Origin: Platerodrilus igneus
Taxonomy: Eukaryota; Arthropoda; Insecta; Coleoptera; Lycidae
Direction of reading: 5' to 3'
Length of the DNA: 64,000 nt
Assembly (NCBI GenBank): GCA_036346225.1
Contig: JARFIW010000500.1
Span: forward strand, 434,001 to 498,000
The notes below the pieces were generated by a model that did not search any database, was not told the origin of the DNA, and was given only the letters and a program-made list of their open reading frames with translations. This document shows positions 24,000-35,829 of this stretch, piece after piece. Within the stretch, counting starts at the first letter, position 1. Each line of letters starts with the position of its first letter. The translations under genes and the position numbers were made by a program.

Positions 24000-25110
24000 A
24001 GCCCTGCACCTGAAGGCATATTTATTTCATTCTTCGAAAGGCCTACTTGAAAATGTTCTTCCTCCTTATACACTGAACCCGATCAACCGGATAGATTTAC
24101 GTCGGTTGAAACAGCTACTTCGGAATGTTCTCCTAATATACTATTTGCAATTCTTTTTTTATTGGCCAAAGAATTTTGGACGTAGCCTTCTGCCACGGTA
24201 CTGGATTTTCAGCCCCCATGTTGCTTAATCTTTAAAATGTTAGCCCCCTGAATCTGCGAGCAATGATGCAGATGACTGCCGGAAACAATGCCCTGTATAA
24301 GCAGCAGTATTTGGTAAACCAAGATGTTGAGCAATTAATTTTGGTAAATTGCAAATTGTATTTACACCTACAGACTGTACTCCACATTTGCTACTATAAT
24401 ATTTAACATAAAAACGGTTATGCTTTGTAATTTGTGGACGCAGATTGACGTATTTTCGAATAATATCAATTATTTTTTCTCTATAACCAAAAATATTACT
24501 ATTCGTGACCACAAATTCTCGTATCGCATTTATTTTTGTGTTTGAAAGTGTTTTTAAAAAAATTTCCTTCCTCTACAACATCACTTCCGCTTTTCTTCAT
24601 CACCGGCAACTCCAATAATCATTGCCATCTAAAATAATCAATGCATCAAAAACAATATTGTTTTAAATATGCTGACAGCAAATTATATCTTTGCGAATAA
24701 AAACCTATTGTCACAAGCCTCTCTAATAAACTTTTCAAAGTTGTCCTTTGTAAAAATCATAGATTTCTTGACGTGATAACTCGCAGATCTCTTTAGAAAT
24801 GCTACTAAAGTGGTATATTTGTGGATGTTAATATTTTTTTTGACATTAAGTTCTGCCTTTAACATAGAGTTAGGTGCTCCAGAGTATAGATGCTTTATAG
24901 TTTTTCAGCGTTTCAAAGTATGCTAGTAGAACCTTTTCACAAACATTTTTTTACTACTTTTTCTTGACACCATTTTTCAAACTTCTTATAGGCTTCTTCT
25001 TACCTGTTTCAGAACTTGCTTGAAATTATCGAATTTATAGCTAAATTCGCACTCTTCTATTTCGGAAGGAATATCTAATTCCGAATCGCACATTTTCGAT
25101 TTAATTTGTA
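24000..25110 (-). pseudogene. Tyrosine recombinase (Crypton-like integrase) pseudogene
   Basis: Starts near 25093 with MCDSELDIPSEIEE. After frame changes the minus strand reads LKNYKASTLWS, then an open run 24865-24683 (LNVKKNINIHKYTTLVAFLK, then KSMIFTKDNFEKFI), the SAM-like N-terminal domain. 24512-24240 holds the catalytic domain: NRFYVKYYSSKCGVQSVGVN, LPNTAAYTGHCFRQSSASLL (the H-x-x-R box), ADSGG. Past a stop it continues ILKIKQHGG, stop, KSSTVAEGYVQNSLANKK, where the Tyr of AEGY is the expected nucleophile. Family members read HGGWKSS at this place, so Trp became a stop. It would cut and rejoin DNA through a Tyr-DNA intermediate. Several stops and shifts make it inactive. Confidence 0.75.
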
Positions 25111-25259
25111 ATCAAAAATTCAGCACTGACAAAAGTTATTTACATAAATATCAATTCCATAGCAACGCTCAGGTAAAGCGACGAAGCTGAATTTTGTACA
25201 TTTGATGGAACCGCAAAATCTTTTTATTATATTTTAAAGCGGGGTTAGATAAAATATTG

Positions 25260-25389
25260 TACTTAACACGTTATGAACCATAATTTTATTTGACCCATGT
25301 AATTTGCAAAACTCGCTCATTGTGTTCGCTCGTTTTGGCAAATATTACATTCGTCAAATAAAATTAGTCTTTTCATAACTGGTTAAGTA
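25260..25389. repeat. Imperfect palindrome of about 130 bp at the end of the recombinase element
   Basis: Left half: ACTTAAC, GTTATGAA, TAATTTTATTTGAC, GTAAT, TTGCAAAAC, GCTC. The right half gives the same blocks in inverse order. The centre is near ATTGTGTT (25319-25326). Arms are about 62 bp. Confidence 0.8.
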
Positions 25390-26325
25390 AATATCTATTG
25401 TCAAACTGAAAATTAGTTGCTGTAGTGCTGAATTACAGAATACTAGACTATTGTTTCGTAGTTTGTTTGATTGTCTACGGTAATGTAATATACTTGTTTG
25501 CAGAATGTAGTGATGCTACTTTTGTAAAAGTCATATTTTGGGTTCTAGTAAAGAGGATATTTCTTGGTAGGAATGTGGAACACAAAAATGTGCAACGTTT
25601 ACCCATGTTGCTGGCTATTTGATATTGAAATCTGAACAAAGAGAGCGAAGAAAGAGCGCTGCGCAAATATGGTGAAAGTAAAACAAAAATCCAGACGTTC
25701 TTGTGAATATGATAATAAGAAATTAGCGGTTTTTGTTAATAAATTAATTGGAAGTTAAAGTTTTGCTTGATATGTATGGTTTCAAAAACTCTCTGACAGA
25801 AGCTTACACGAAAAAAAAACTCTCCTTTTCAACACCGAATTACGATGTCTTTTATCTTTATTATCGACTGAAGAACTTTTCGTAACATTATTTAAGGAAC
25901 GGACGAAAAGTATATTTATATTGTGGTTACATTTTAAGATTAAATTATATTAAATAGGTATGCGCAATGTAGATATGTTTATTCCTTTAGCTTAAATGAA
26001 AATTTGGATGAGCCCAACTTTGTGCATACTCGATAATTAACGTCTTATAATGATGTGATTCACCATTGTTCAAATGATTTCATACATTATGAAACCATGA
26101 TTCTAGTGTTATTCATAAGTAGCAATTCAGAACAATGTGAAACAATGGTTCTAGTTTTATTCGTAAATAGCAACGATAATCTTACAAACCGAGTCTTAAA
26201 ATAGATAAGAAGTGCTATCAATAGGATGTTATTTTGGATACAAGTTAACAATAATAACGTCGTATGTACAAAGTATTTTTCTTAAAGACTTAAAACCTTT
26301 AATGAATATTTCCTTCCCAATATTT

Positions 26326-26885
26326 TATCCAAGATATTATACTTCTGCGGTCGGAGTGATAGTTAAAAATTTTATATTTTATTTTTTTAATTTTAATCTT
26401 AGGTTACCCAAAAAAAACATGTTTCTCAATTACAGGGTAACGCAAAATATACAAAATAATAGGTAAGTAAGTCTTCCTGGTTTGGACCGTGTTATATTAA
26501 AAACTAATGAAGTCCACAGTTAATTTGGTACTAGACATATTTATAGCTTGATGGTGCGTGCGTGCGTGTGTGTGTTCTGAAGTAACCTCCGTGCAACCAC
26601 GTTTTATCCTGGTGGTGCTTTATGAAAGTGAGCGAAACATTGACTTCACGTATTATTAATCATTTTATTCAAGACACAACGCATCCACAGCAAACTCTCT
26701 TGATCACTACTTTGAAAAATAAAGGTGTACGAAGTTAGTTAGCACTACAATATGGACGTAGATTTTAAAACCATTCCCGTTTTCGCGCAGAAGTTGCAGC
26801 CTAATGCCTAAAAATTAACAGTTAAATTTTAAGATGAAGTATGCTTTTAACGCATAAAGTTTTTCTAATAATCGAAATGAAAGAT
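26326..26885. other. Block present only in the right arm
   Basis: No counterpart in the left arm, where the decamer array and the hairpin occupy this place. It contains a short GTGCGTGCGTGCGTGTGTGTG run near 26553. No gene recognised. Confidence 0.5.
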
Positions 26886-27784
26886 ACAAACAATTTAGAT
26901 TAGTTGACGTCTACTTTACGCTTGGCCAATATAAAACACATTGAAATACTAAATTATTGCAAATCTCTTTTTACGTATTCTAAGTCTAAGATGCGACTTA
27001 ATGCGTCCAAAATTTCAAATTTGTAACGTGCAAACGATAAAAAGTTTTAAATAAATTGTTATTACGTCAACTTCTGCTCAGGTCTATGGTATTTAAAATT
27101 GATTTTATTAAATTTTTTCCGTTCTGTTGCGCCCACTATGTGCCTCCAAATCGCCCAATACTAAAATATTCAACATTATAAATAAAACTGATTTCTTTAA
27201 GCAAGAATATTAAATTATTTCAAACTCTCTGTTTACGGTTTTGTTTCGCCCAAGATAAGACCTAAAATTTAAATTAACGGCAACCAACCTAAAAACAAAT
27301 TATAAACCTAAGACGATTGCTCTCACTTAAAAATCTAGCATCAATCTCTTTAAATTTTTAAATCAACTCAAAAATTTCTTTTTGATATTTTGTTCCACCA
27401 AAACTCATCGTAATGTATCCTAAAATCATATTTATAACATTAAAAACAAAAATTCTAAACAAATTGGTCGGCTGGTGTGCACGTTCAGCACAAAGCTAAA
27501 TAACATATCGTTTCTCAAAATTTCTTTTTACCGTTTTGTTGCGTTCACATGGGCATCAAAATTTAAATCAACGTCATAAAAAAGGGAAGTTATAAACAAT
27601 TTAAGTTGATTGATATCAACTGCATGTCTTGCGCTAAGCGTGTTAAAAACTATTTATTAAAATTAATTTAATTGCATTGTTAGCTCCAAAATGTTTTAAA
27701 ATCTCTGTCAAAGCTACTTTTTGCCTTACCTGTGAAATAAGCAGATGTAACTGCAGATACTGATCATCTGAAAATCCTTTTTAG

Positions 27785-28290
27785 TTTTTGAAGTACCATC
27801 CCCAAAAGGTCAATGTTTGATTTGGCATTCTAGGGGATCATATTAGGTCCAGTTTTCACCATTGGCAATTAAACGTCGGCTTTTTATTTTCAATTATTGC
27901 AAAATCAAATTACATCTGCTTCTGCTACGCTCTATCCACACGAAAACAAAGAACACCTTCCCAATAACAGTATCTAGTTCCAGCACATAATGGTTTAAAT
28001 GTTCGTCAATATCTGAGTAACGTTTTTCCAAACAGATGGATTTGGAAACGAGGAAACATTGAGTGGTCAGTTCGCCTGATTTAAGTCCTTCAAATCTTTT
28101 TCTTTGGGGATACGTAAAAAATAAAATTTACAAATATAAGCCCTATGACATTGAGCATTTAAAAATCCGAATTACCAGGACGACACACGAAATTCCCTGT
28201 GAATTTTTAGAGAATTCTCTTCGGGGTTTTGAAAGTCGATTAGGTCATCGTCAAATTACAAATGGAGGACAATTTGTACACTTAATTTAA
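27785..28290 (+). pseudogene. Mariner transposase C-terminal half (DD41D-type)
   Basis: With frameshifts the plus strand reads VWFGILGDHI and GPVF (27808-27860), PAHNGLNVRQYLSNVFPNRW (27975-28035; the catalytic Asp of the usual QQDGAPAH block is lost), IEWSVR, and then an open run from 28063: SPDLSPSNLFLWGYVKNKIY followed by a Lys/Glu-rich C-terminus ending at a stop (28288). The third catalytic Asp is replaced by Asn (SPSN for SPLD). It belongs to the same broad group as the element at 36064-38112. The N-terminal half and terminal repeats are absent. Confidence 0.72.
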
Positions 28291-28589
28291 CTTAGTTATT
28301 AATTTGTTTTTAATTATCAGTTTGTAACCGATAACTTTACGGCAAATAATTTTGTCTATCTTAGATGTACCTACCTAGCCGATGTTTTCTTCTAAAAATG
28401 CTATTAAATAAATTTAATTAAAAAAACTCAAACAATATTTTAAAGAGAAAAATGCTCTATCGAATGATAAGAGTAAAATTAACATGTTTCCATAAAAAAT
28501 TATGCAGGCAGATAATACTCAAAACAATTAAAGAAAAAAATTCAAGCATTCTAACATGTAGATAGAAATCTCATAACATATATTTGTAA

Positions 28590-28772
28590 ATTTCCCAATT
28601 GTTGTCATCGGTCTCGGTGGCGTAATTGATAAACGGATGATCCCGGAAGGAATAAGATGCAGCTTCAAGTCCTGTCCAAGACCTTATATTTTCCTTCTTT
28701 CAATTACTAGCTCGATTTGAAATGCTCATTTGGGCTTTGCATAAAAGTCTAAGTTATTATTTCATCTTATTA
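28590..28772 (+). repeat. tRNA-derived SINE, copy 1
   Basis: The head has a pol III A-box-like TGGCGTAATTGATAAACG (28619-28636) and a decayed B box GCTTCAAGTCCTG (28661-28673). After CCTTATATTTT comes the tail AGCTCGATTTGAAATGCTC and AAAAGTCTAAGTTATTATTT. The minus copy at 49024-49212 keeps a better B box (GTTCGAATGTG). Total length is about 180 bp. The anticodon region does not fold as a tRNA, so I do not call a tRNA gene. Confidence 0.75.
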
Positions 28773-29619
28773 ACTAAATAATTCACATATTATGAAAAGA
28801 GCAAACATTTAACACCCTGTATATGAACCGCAATTAACTTTAATCAATGCCGGTAAACATATCTTTCAATAATAAAACACACATTCAGCAGAGAGATAAT
28901 TATACATGCAATTAAACTACTTCAAGAAGCGTTCAATAAGTTTATAAAATAGATACGCATGGAATAAGATAAAACCGAGTAAGTCTTCACGCAATTACGC
29001 ATGTGATAAAGAAAGAATAATAAAGCGCTTGGATAAAATACGCACTTTCAAAATAAGTTTGATACAAGATATAAACAGAAACATGTGGATTTACATCACT
29101 CATGTTACATCAGTTATTTATTCAATTCCCCAAAATCTTTATCTACACAAACAAAAGCCATAAGTTAAATTAAAGACCAGCAATAATAACAAAACAAGTG
29201 GTTAAAGATCGTGAAACAATAGAAATACGAGCATAATACGTAACCACAGAAGAATTTCATCAGAAATAAAGCTTGAAAACTCCTAGGAATATCCCAAAAC
29301 AACCATGGTTGGTTACAAGACTTTGTAAGACGGTTCTGATAAACCAATCAAAATTTAGATAGCAAAAACTATATAACGCCCAGAGTTGATAAGGAGGCCA
29401 AGTCTCAATTTGAACCACGTCAAACCTGCATCATTGTTACTCGAAAATTTACGCGTCGAAATAAATTTCAAATTAAATTATTAAATTTTGTGAAAAGTGG
29501 TGTTGTACAATATTTGATGACAAATTACATTGAAGATATATGAAAAAGCTTTCGCCGTTTGCTGAAAAACTAGAGTAGAAATTTGTTAATTAATTTAAAT
29601 TAAATATTTATAATAATGT
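28773..29619. other. No gene recognised
   Basis: AT-rich. A 60-codon minus frame at 29165-29347 has no motif. Confidence 0.45.
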
Positions 29620-29740
29620 AGGGCTCTAAGTGGTATCCAGAAGGATCTAAGGTGTATCTAAATTGTATCTAAGTGTGGCATTCAGAAATCTGAGTTGTAT
29701 CTAAGTGGAGAGATCTAAGTTGTATCTAAGTTGAGAATTC
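29620..29740. repeat. Short degenerate tandem repeat around TTGTATCTAAGT
   Basis: About seven units of GTATCTAAGT / GATCTAAG separated by variable spacers. Low complexity, no coding role seen. Confidence 0.6.
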
Positions 29741-32700
29741 CAAGTAAAGCACGAGGTGAATTATGGAAACAAAAGATTAACAATACTGAATTATTGGTTC
29801 AAACTTACGTGAAGGAGTACAAAGCAGAGCATTGCTTTTCGATTGAAGATAATAAAGGGGTGTTGAAAATTATTATATAATTTGCTATTTTCAACTTCGC
29901 GTGTTATCTTGATTCAAAGAAGTACAGAGCGTGCCATAGTCGTAGAAAGATTGACCCTTTATCATCTCGAGCGGTATTTAAAGACCCGCCTATCACCTGT
30001 TACCATTGGTTTATCCACCTTATCTCTGTTATTGCATAGGCGTACTCTAGGTTATTGTTCATTCTTTGGACTTTCATATATTACCTATACTATAACTTAT
30101 CGAAATGTTCCCTCCGATCACGTCTACAACCTAGTTCTGTATGTGGGTTTTGTTTGATCATGGCACTTATTAAGTCACGTCCTCTTATTTGTATAGAAAT
30201 TTATTCAAATTTTCCGCTTAATTCTGCACGTAATCAAGCGTATGTTTCCTTATTTTGTTTTGGGTTTTGTGTTAAATTTAATATAGCAGATCACGTAGGC
30301 AATTTTATAATGACGTAAATTGAATGCGTTTGTTTACTTCTTTTAACGTTCTGTAATTTGCTTGTTATGCAAGACCCGTTTGTTATGGGCACGCATGATT
30401 ATTAATGCGTCGAGTTTAAAAAAAATCATTTTGTTTGTTTGACTTTCGATGTTCCTGATGCATGTTTATTTAAAGTGTATGAATGCATTGCTATAAAAAT
30501 GAATTAAATTGCGTACAAAGTTATTTATTTTACTAAATGTAATGAAATTCCTGAAGATGAGCGTCCTTTCATTGATTAAAGTTGGTTGAAAATATTATAC
30601 AGTGTGTTTGATATTTGCTTTTTGTATAATTGGCGAATTGCTTACCCTTTATGATAAAATGTTTAATTTTCTAGACTTTGGTGTCGTTTACATGGAGTGT
30701 ACAACCCTTGTGACCCTATATACCCCTAAATAACCCTATTATCATAGCAATATATATCTATGTCTCGGCTACCTAAATGTTGGGAGCCATAAAACTATGC
30801 TGTGAATCTGATACAGCCGCTCTGTATTAATATAAGGATGCAATCGAAAATATGAATTTTAACCTCAGAGAAAAATACATTGTGGATTTTATGAAAATGA
30901 AATGATACACAAAAATCTCAACAAACATCTATGAACAATCTTCTATACATTCAAATATATCTTTCTTTTATATACACACACAAATATAAATAACGCTTAT
31001 AGATACAATTTACAGCTTAAGTTTAGACAGAAAATTTATATAATGAGTACTTACATATTAATACAATCTTTACTTAATACTCCTTAATTATTTGAAAACT
31101 CCTAAAGATTTCATGTGCAAATCACAAGATTTTCATTAAATTTTTCTGGATAATTCAAATATTTTTACCCGGATCACCATAGTTGATCAACGATGTTGTA
31201 CAGAAATTTTTGTAAGGGTCAAAGTGCCTCGAGCTCTGACCTCAAAGTTGCTGAAATTAAATTATTCATTTCCAAATAAATTTTATAAATAAAAAAGGAT
31301 TAAAAACTTATTCTAACTTAATCTACTTAATAATATACCAAGCGAGTTTCTAGGTTTGAAACAAATTTGTACTTGCGGTTTGAAGCTTCAAATTCTTCTT
31401 TTGGTTACCTGTCTTCACTTATAATTACTATTTAAAATATGGTCTTCATTAGAAGTAACTGCATTCAGAAGTTCCTGGTTCCAATTTCAGACATAGAAGT
31501 ATCAGTTAGTTTGTAAGTACATTTATTTTTAATAAATTAAAATTAGCGTGTAACTTTGCATTTATTTTGAACCAATAAATTATGCTTTGTATACAAAGTT
31601 CTTTGTTACGTGTGAAACGCCGACATATTGAATCTGCATAAATTACAACTCTTGAAATTATATGTTCTATGTCGGAGGAATAAATGACCGCCCCTCATTA
31701 AAGTCCTGTTTATATAATAAATAATCCTAATACGTTCGATTTACTTCTAGATTATGTTCCCGAAGATTAGTCACCCGCATAATGCAATATGCCACCGCGA
31801 CTTCGCTTCCTTATATGTTTAATTTCGGTCGTAAAAGTCTTCCATTCTTTGTTAATGCATTAAAATTAGCCGTTGATGTCTGTAATGTAATTAGAGCTAT
31901 TGACCGCGTTATCTTATATATTTTATAGCCTCCAGGTAGCAACGCTTCTTCGAATCGACGTATATTCGTTCAAGATAATTAATTTGTTAATTTAATAGTT
32001 TTGAAAACCTTTCTCGAAGAAAATGACGTATTCTTTTATTTAGTTAACGTCGATATTCAAAAATTCTGGAATTAATATCTTTGAAATAAAGCTACGCTTT
32101 ATTAGAAACTCCTATAAATGGCCTTTTAACGAGGATGCATTACTTTATGCAATTTACCTTTCAGTAAATACAGCGTATTATGTTTTCAATAAATAACGCT
32201 TATTGTGATATTCTTAAGATTGAGTTTTATTCCAGCAAAGTACGGATTTTTAGCTTCGCATATCGAAGTTATTTGAAGTGAATATTTTTCGGCCTACATA
32301 CGTTCAATAAAAGTTTGATTGTTCAGGAGAATAATATTTACACAAGAATTTTAATCACACAATTAATGAGGATTTCCTTCATATGATTTGTAAATACCGT
32401 AGGACTTGTATTTTCAGGAAAATATTTACACACGGATTTAATTACACAATAAATGAATGCTACTTTGGAAATTGGGCTTCGTTCTTGTGCTTTATAAATG
32501 CAATAAGATTTGTTTTAGGGTTAATGAAAATTTGTTTTAAGGTATTTTTCGGGAATTAATATTTACGCACGGATTTGATCGATGAATACTTGATTGAGCT
32601 TCATTTTATGATTTATACATGCAATAAGACTTGTTTTTAAACGGTATTACAATTCTATATGTACTTACAGCGTGTTCAGTTTATTTACACAGGATAAAAC

Positions 32701-32794
32701 TAAATATTGGAAAACTAAACTTTTCTCCATTTTGGGTGGGTTTTTTTCCACAGAATCTGGCGTTCAATAACCTCTCGTGACTTTATTATCACAT

Positions 32795-32797
<3 letters not shown>
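29741..32797. other. No gene recognised
   Basis: About 3 kb of AT-rich DNA. Two overlapping frames at 29882-30318 (91 and 87 codons) resemble no known protein. 29970-29985 has a TATTTAAAG that could be a TATA-like element, but nothing around it supports a promoter. No repeat ends recognised. Confidence 0.4.
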
Positions 32798-32838
<41 letters not shown>

Positions 32839-32960
32839 TAGTGTTTAACGACCTTGCTTTATATATTTATAAATAAATTATTGGTTGTGGGTTTCAAGTC
32901 AGCTGGCAAGTTCAGTACTACTCTTTTTATAGCCAGCTGACCTGAAACCCACAACCAATA

Positions 32961-33008
<48 letters not shown>
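32798..33008. repeat. AT-microsatellite-flanked hairpin element
   Basis: Two (AT)n runs (32798-32836 and 32968-33008) flank an inverted repeat with arms of about 40 bp: TTATTGGTTGTGGGTTTCAA then GTCAGCTGGC on the left (32878-32907), and the complement at 32932-32965 with one mismatch. The loop is 24 bases. Possibly a small foldback or MITE, or a secondary-structure-driven duplication. Confidence 0.85.
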
Positions 33009-33010
<2 letters not shown>

Positions 33011-33289
33011 AGTACTAGAAAAGTACAACACATTTAAATTGTTTTCGGTTGATTTCTAGTACATATATAGTAAGTTGCTTAATTAATTGTACCTAAAATA
33101 AAGTATCAGAAAGTAATTGACTTTTAAAAGAATATTTGTTGTCCTGGGCATTGAATGAAATCTGAAGAACTGTTATTGAAAAACTTTAACGACCAGCCCA
33201 AAATTAAGCAGCGTTTTATCAGAACGAGAGTTGTAACACAAATTTCACTCACGAATAAAAAGTATTCCGATAGTATTAAAGTTAAATGC

Positions 33290-33900
33290 AACAAAAATAT
33301 TTCACGACAAACCATTTTAGTATCTAAGTGTACGGTCGTCGCGAAACACAATATAAAAACACAATAAAATGTCTAAAATATATTCTTGAATAAAATCGTA
33401 AAAAAATGGTATCCACTATGGCAAGCGATAGCTTTTTAGCAATTGAAGTGTTTGTTTATTTCCACGTTAAGGGCTTCACAACAGAACAAATATCAAATAA
33501 TACTCCTCACGGGTCACACTGTATTTAGGTTAAAGAAGTACCGACTATTTGTTTAAATTTATTTCTTTTTAAAAATTTTATTTTGACTGAAGTAGCCTTA
33601 TTGCGGTTCACTGTCAGCGGATGAAAATATAACCACCGCGCAGCGACTCTTCACTGTTAAAAGTTGTACTATTATTGGAGTCTTTCCAAAACAACTCTGC
33701 TTTACTGCATCATTTCTCTTTACATTTGCGTCTTTCTTCAATCCAAAAAACAGTATTTAAATCAGGATTCGGTTCAGCTTGCCATAGTAATTTCTGCAAA
33801 TGAAACTCTCATCAGTTAATTCAGCTGAAGAGTGCCGGTGCGAGAAAAGTTCAGACACGTAGGTTATTTTGTTGCTTGAAATGGAGCGCCTAAAATAGTT
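33290..33900 (+). repeat. Diverged duplicated segment, copy 1 (partner at 41840-42450)
   Basis: Colinear anchors: TTTTAGTATCTAAG (33316 / 41858), TATTTTGACTG then GTAG (33583 / 42136), TTCAGACACG (about 33849 / 42400) followed by TTTTGTTG and TTGAAA. Spacings agree within about 11 bp. Similarity between anchors is low, so both copies are old. Nature unknown. Confidence 0.45.
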
Positions 33901-34539
33901 TTAATATTTTAAAATACGTACAAAACGAAATCAGTTCAGAATATAGAAAATTTAGCATTGACACTGAATGGAATTTTGTTAAGGATAAAAGTGGATACAT
34001 GTCAAGTCTCCCAACAATCGTTACAGTAAATTAACCAATTTATTAACCTATCTATAAATAGACATTCAGTGTTGCATAAAATTCATTGAAAAATCGAATC
34101 GATAGAATATAAAATCTTAAATTTAGCACATACATTTCATTAAACAATTTCTAAAGAGGAAAAGTTTAATACATATCTTCCAATAAATTTGGCGCAGATC
34201 TACGAACACAAACCGCACCGTAGCGTAGAAAGATCATAACATCACAGTTGATTTAAAGGGTTTAATTTGTAACGAAAACTTACGAGAAGCTTCAGGTCTT
34301 CATTAATAATGGATATTGCTTCAGGAATATAGGAGAGATAAAATGAATAATAAAGTTGAGTATCATCCGCATAAAGATGATATTTACACGTTTTATGCAA
34401 GTCGCTAAATTGCTGGTGTAAATAATATTTAATAAAAGTCTCTATATTGACCCCTGTGCAACACCTTAACTCTCTTAAGGTGGAGAATTCAACAAAGGTC
34501 TTAATCTGCTGGAAGCGACTATAAATAAAGCTGCTGCCT
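33901..34539. other. No gene recognised
   Basis: AT-rich, no frames or repeats of note. Confidence 0.45.
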
Positions 34540-35087
34540 GTATATCATCATCAGTAGGTTTTCAGTCCCGAAACTGGTTAGACGCGTACCCTCATTGTTT
34601 CCTATTCTGAACTAACCTACATATTTCCCTGAAATTTGCATAGTTTGCATCTATCACTATATGTGATCTAGGGCTACATCTACCTCCTTTTTCCTATCTC
34701 TGCTTGTAATATCCCATGCTATTGCCCAAAAATGCTTTAGAACGTATTCTGCTCTTCTGTTTCTCCTATTTTTTTTCCACAGATATCCTTGTTCCCCTAC
34801 TATTTCTATAACCTATTTGTTATTAACTTTGTCTGTATATGCTATCATCCTTATGCATCTTAATCACAACGTTCCAAAAGGCTGCTACTGTTTTTCTGTC
34901 TGCTTTTCCTACTGCCCGTATTTCATAGGTATACATACTGTGCTGTGCTCACATATATGCTTTCAACAATTTTCTGCTTGTTTCTATGTTTGTTGTATTT
35001 CATCATTTCCTTCTTGTTAGATGCAGTTCGGCCCCCTCTTATTGTTTTACAATTATATACCCTATTTCTCCGACATTCCGCCTGTAT
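34540..35087 (-). pseudogene. Non-LTR retrotransposon 3' end, minus strand
   Basis: The reverse complement aligns along its length to 59885-60400: CCGAACTGCATCTAACAAGA, CACAGCACAGTATG, GACAAAGTTAATAACAAATA, AGCAGAGATAGGAAAAA, AGGTTAGTTCAGAATAGGAA, ACGCGTCTAACCAGTTTC and a TGATGATGAT end. It encodes the decayed C-terminal region after the RT (WSTAQY... block), no longer open in any frame. Frames on the plus strand here are shadows. It ends at about 34540 with the TGATGATGAT terminus typical of this family. Confidence 0.75.
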
Positions 35088-35829
35088 AATAAAACAAAAA
35101 TTTTTTAAATGGACAAAAGTAGTTCATAGGCTAATACATCGAATGCTTTAGAACGAGCAATTAGAACTAAAGCAGTAAGGAGACTATTACCCGTAGCTGA
35201 TGTTACGTTCTTTGTGATGAAATTTTACATTACTTACTCTCCTTCCACGGTCATTAACAATTTCAACTGCCTTTTCAAGTTAAACAATTAATTATTCATC
35301 ACCTTGTACGATTGTACTTGAGGTATGCACGTGCTTTTTACAAAGTTGTTTGCGAACACAAATTTCGATCCATTAAACATTTCCGTTTCGTTATCTTTAC
35401 ACAGTATTGAAGATAGACTACGCATTGGTTTATGTTAAATTTCTGTAATTTTATGCAAAAGTTGGGCAACACATTCTACACGTCTTCTACTGGTTGTATA
35501 TATTTCCTATCTTGTTGTGGACACGTTGACATACATTCGTGTAGTTGAGAGCGCTAGAACCTTTGCCATTGTTGTTGGGAGAGTCACTTGGTAAAATGAT
35601 ATAAGTTGGTCGTATAGCATATATCTCGAATTATTCCTTTTTAAGAGACAGTTAGTTTCGTTTGTTTAAAATTAGAAATTTGCTATCTCCTTTAATAAAA
35701 TGGCAATTCTAATACCTAGAAGTGAACACGACACATTTTGGTTGAAGATAAATAAATTCAGTTACTACTAATGTAAAATGTACCCAGCAGATGTCGACTA
35801 CAAAAAGTTTTTATGCCCCAACCGTTAGT
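35088..35829. other. No gene recognised
   Basis: The minus strand gives a short LEKAVEIVNDRGRRVSNVKF near 35285-35220 that faintly recalls a psq-type helix-turn-helix, but I would not call it. Otherwise AT-rich. Confidence 0.3.

Larger units (their letters stand above)
23351..25398 (-). mobile_element. Tyrosine-recombinase element inserted in the right arm
   Basis: Compared with the left arm (20115-20140, continuous across AGTTTGACAAATTAAGTGAA), the right arm carries about 2 kb of extra DNA at the same point, so the limits are set by an empty site. TTTATCTAATCCCG at 23352 is repeated in inverse near 25240 (CGGGGTTAGATAAA). A possible duplication TGTCAAAC flanks it (23373 and 25399). Both ends have palindromes: TTTGACGTTA / TAACGTCAAA at 23392-23413 and a long imperfect one at 25260-25389, and they share CGTCAAAT followed by ATAACTG and AAGT. 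The coding region is 24000-25110. Confidence 0.65.
22500..27735. repeat. Right arm of the large imperfect inverted repeat
   Basis: Inverted counterpart of 18095-20985. It is longer because of an insertion of about 2 kb (23351-25398) and an unmatched 560-bp block (26326-26885). The two arms share the mariner, the flank around GTCAAACTGAAAATTAGTTG, the 25400-26320 block and repeat A. Both arms share the same mariner junctions, so the mariner was there before the inversion-duplication, while the insertion came later. Confidence 0.85.

Noticed and set aside
19891..25622. Similar 65-69-codon frames in the two arms (starting MLNYRIL)
   Set aside because: They agree only because the arms are duplicated. 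Changes between them are mostly amino-acid changing (Y/D, A/V, K/E) and the ends differ, so no sign of selection.
28615..28690. A tRNA gene
   Set aside because: A- and B-box-like parts are there but the B box is broken and no acceptor stem closes; two further copies with a shared tail show a SINE.
29882..30318. Overlapping 91- and 87-codon frames as a small gene
   Set aside because: They overlap in different frames and show no motif or splice context I could support.
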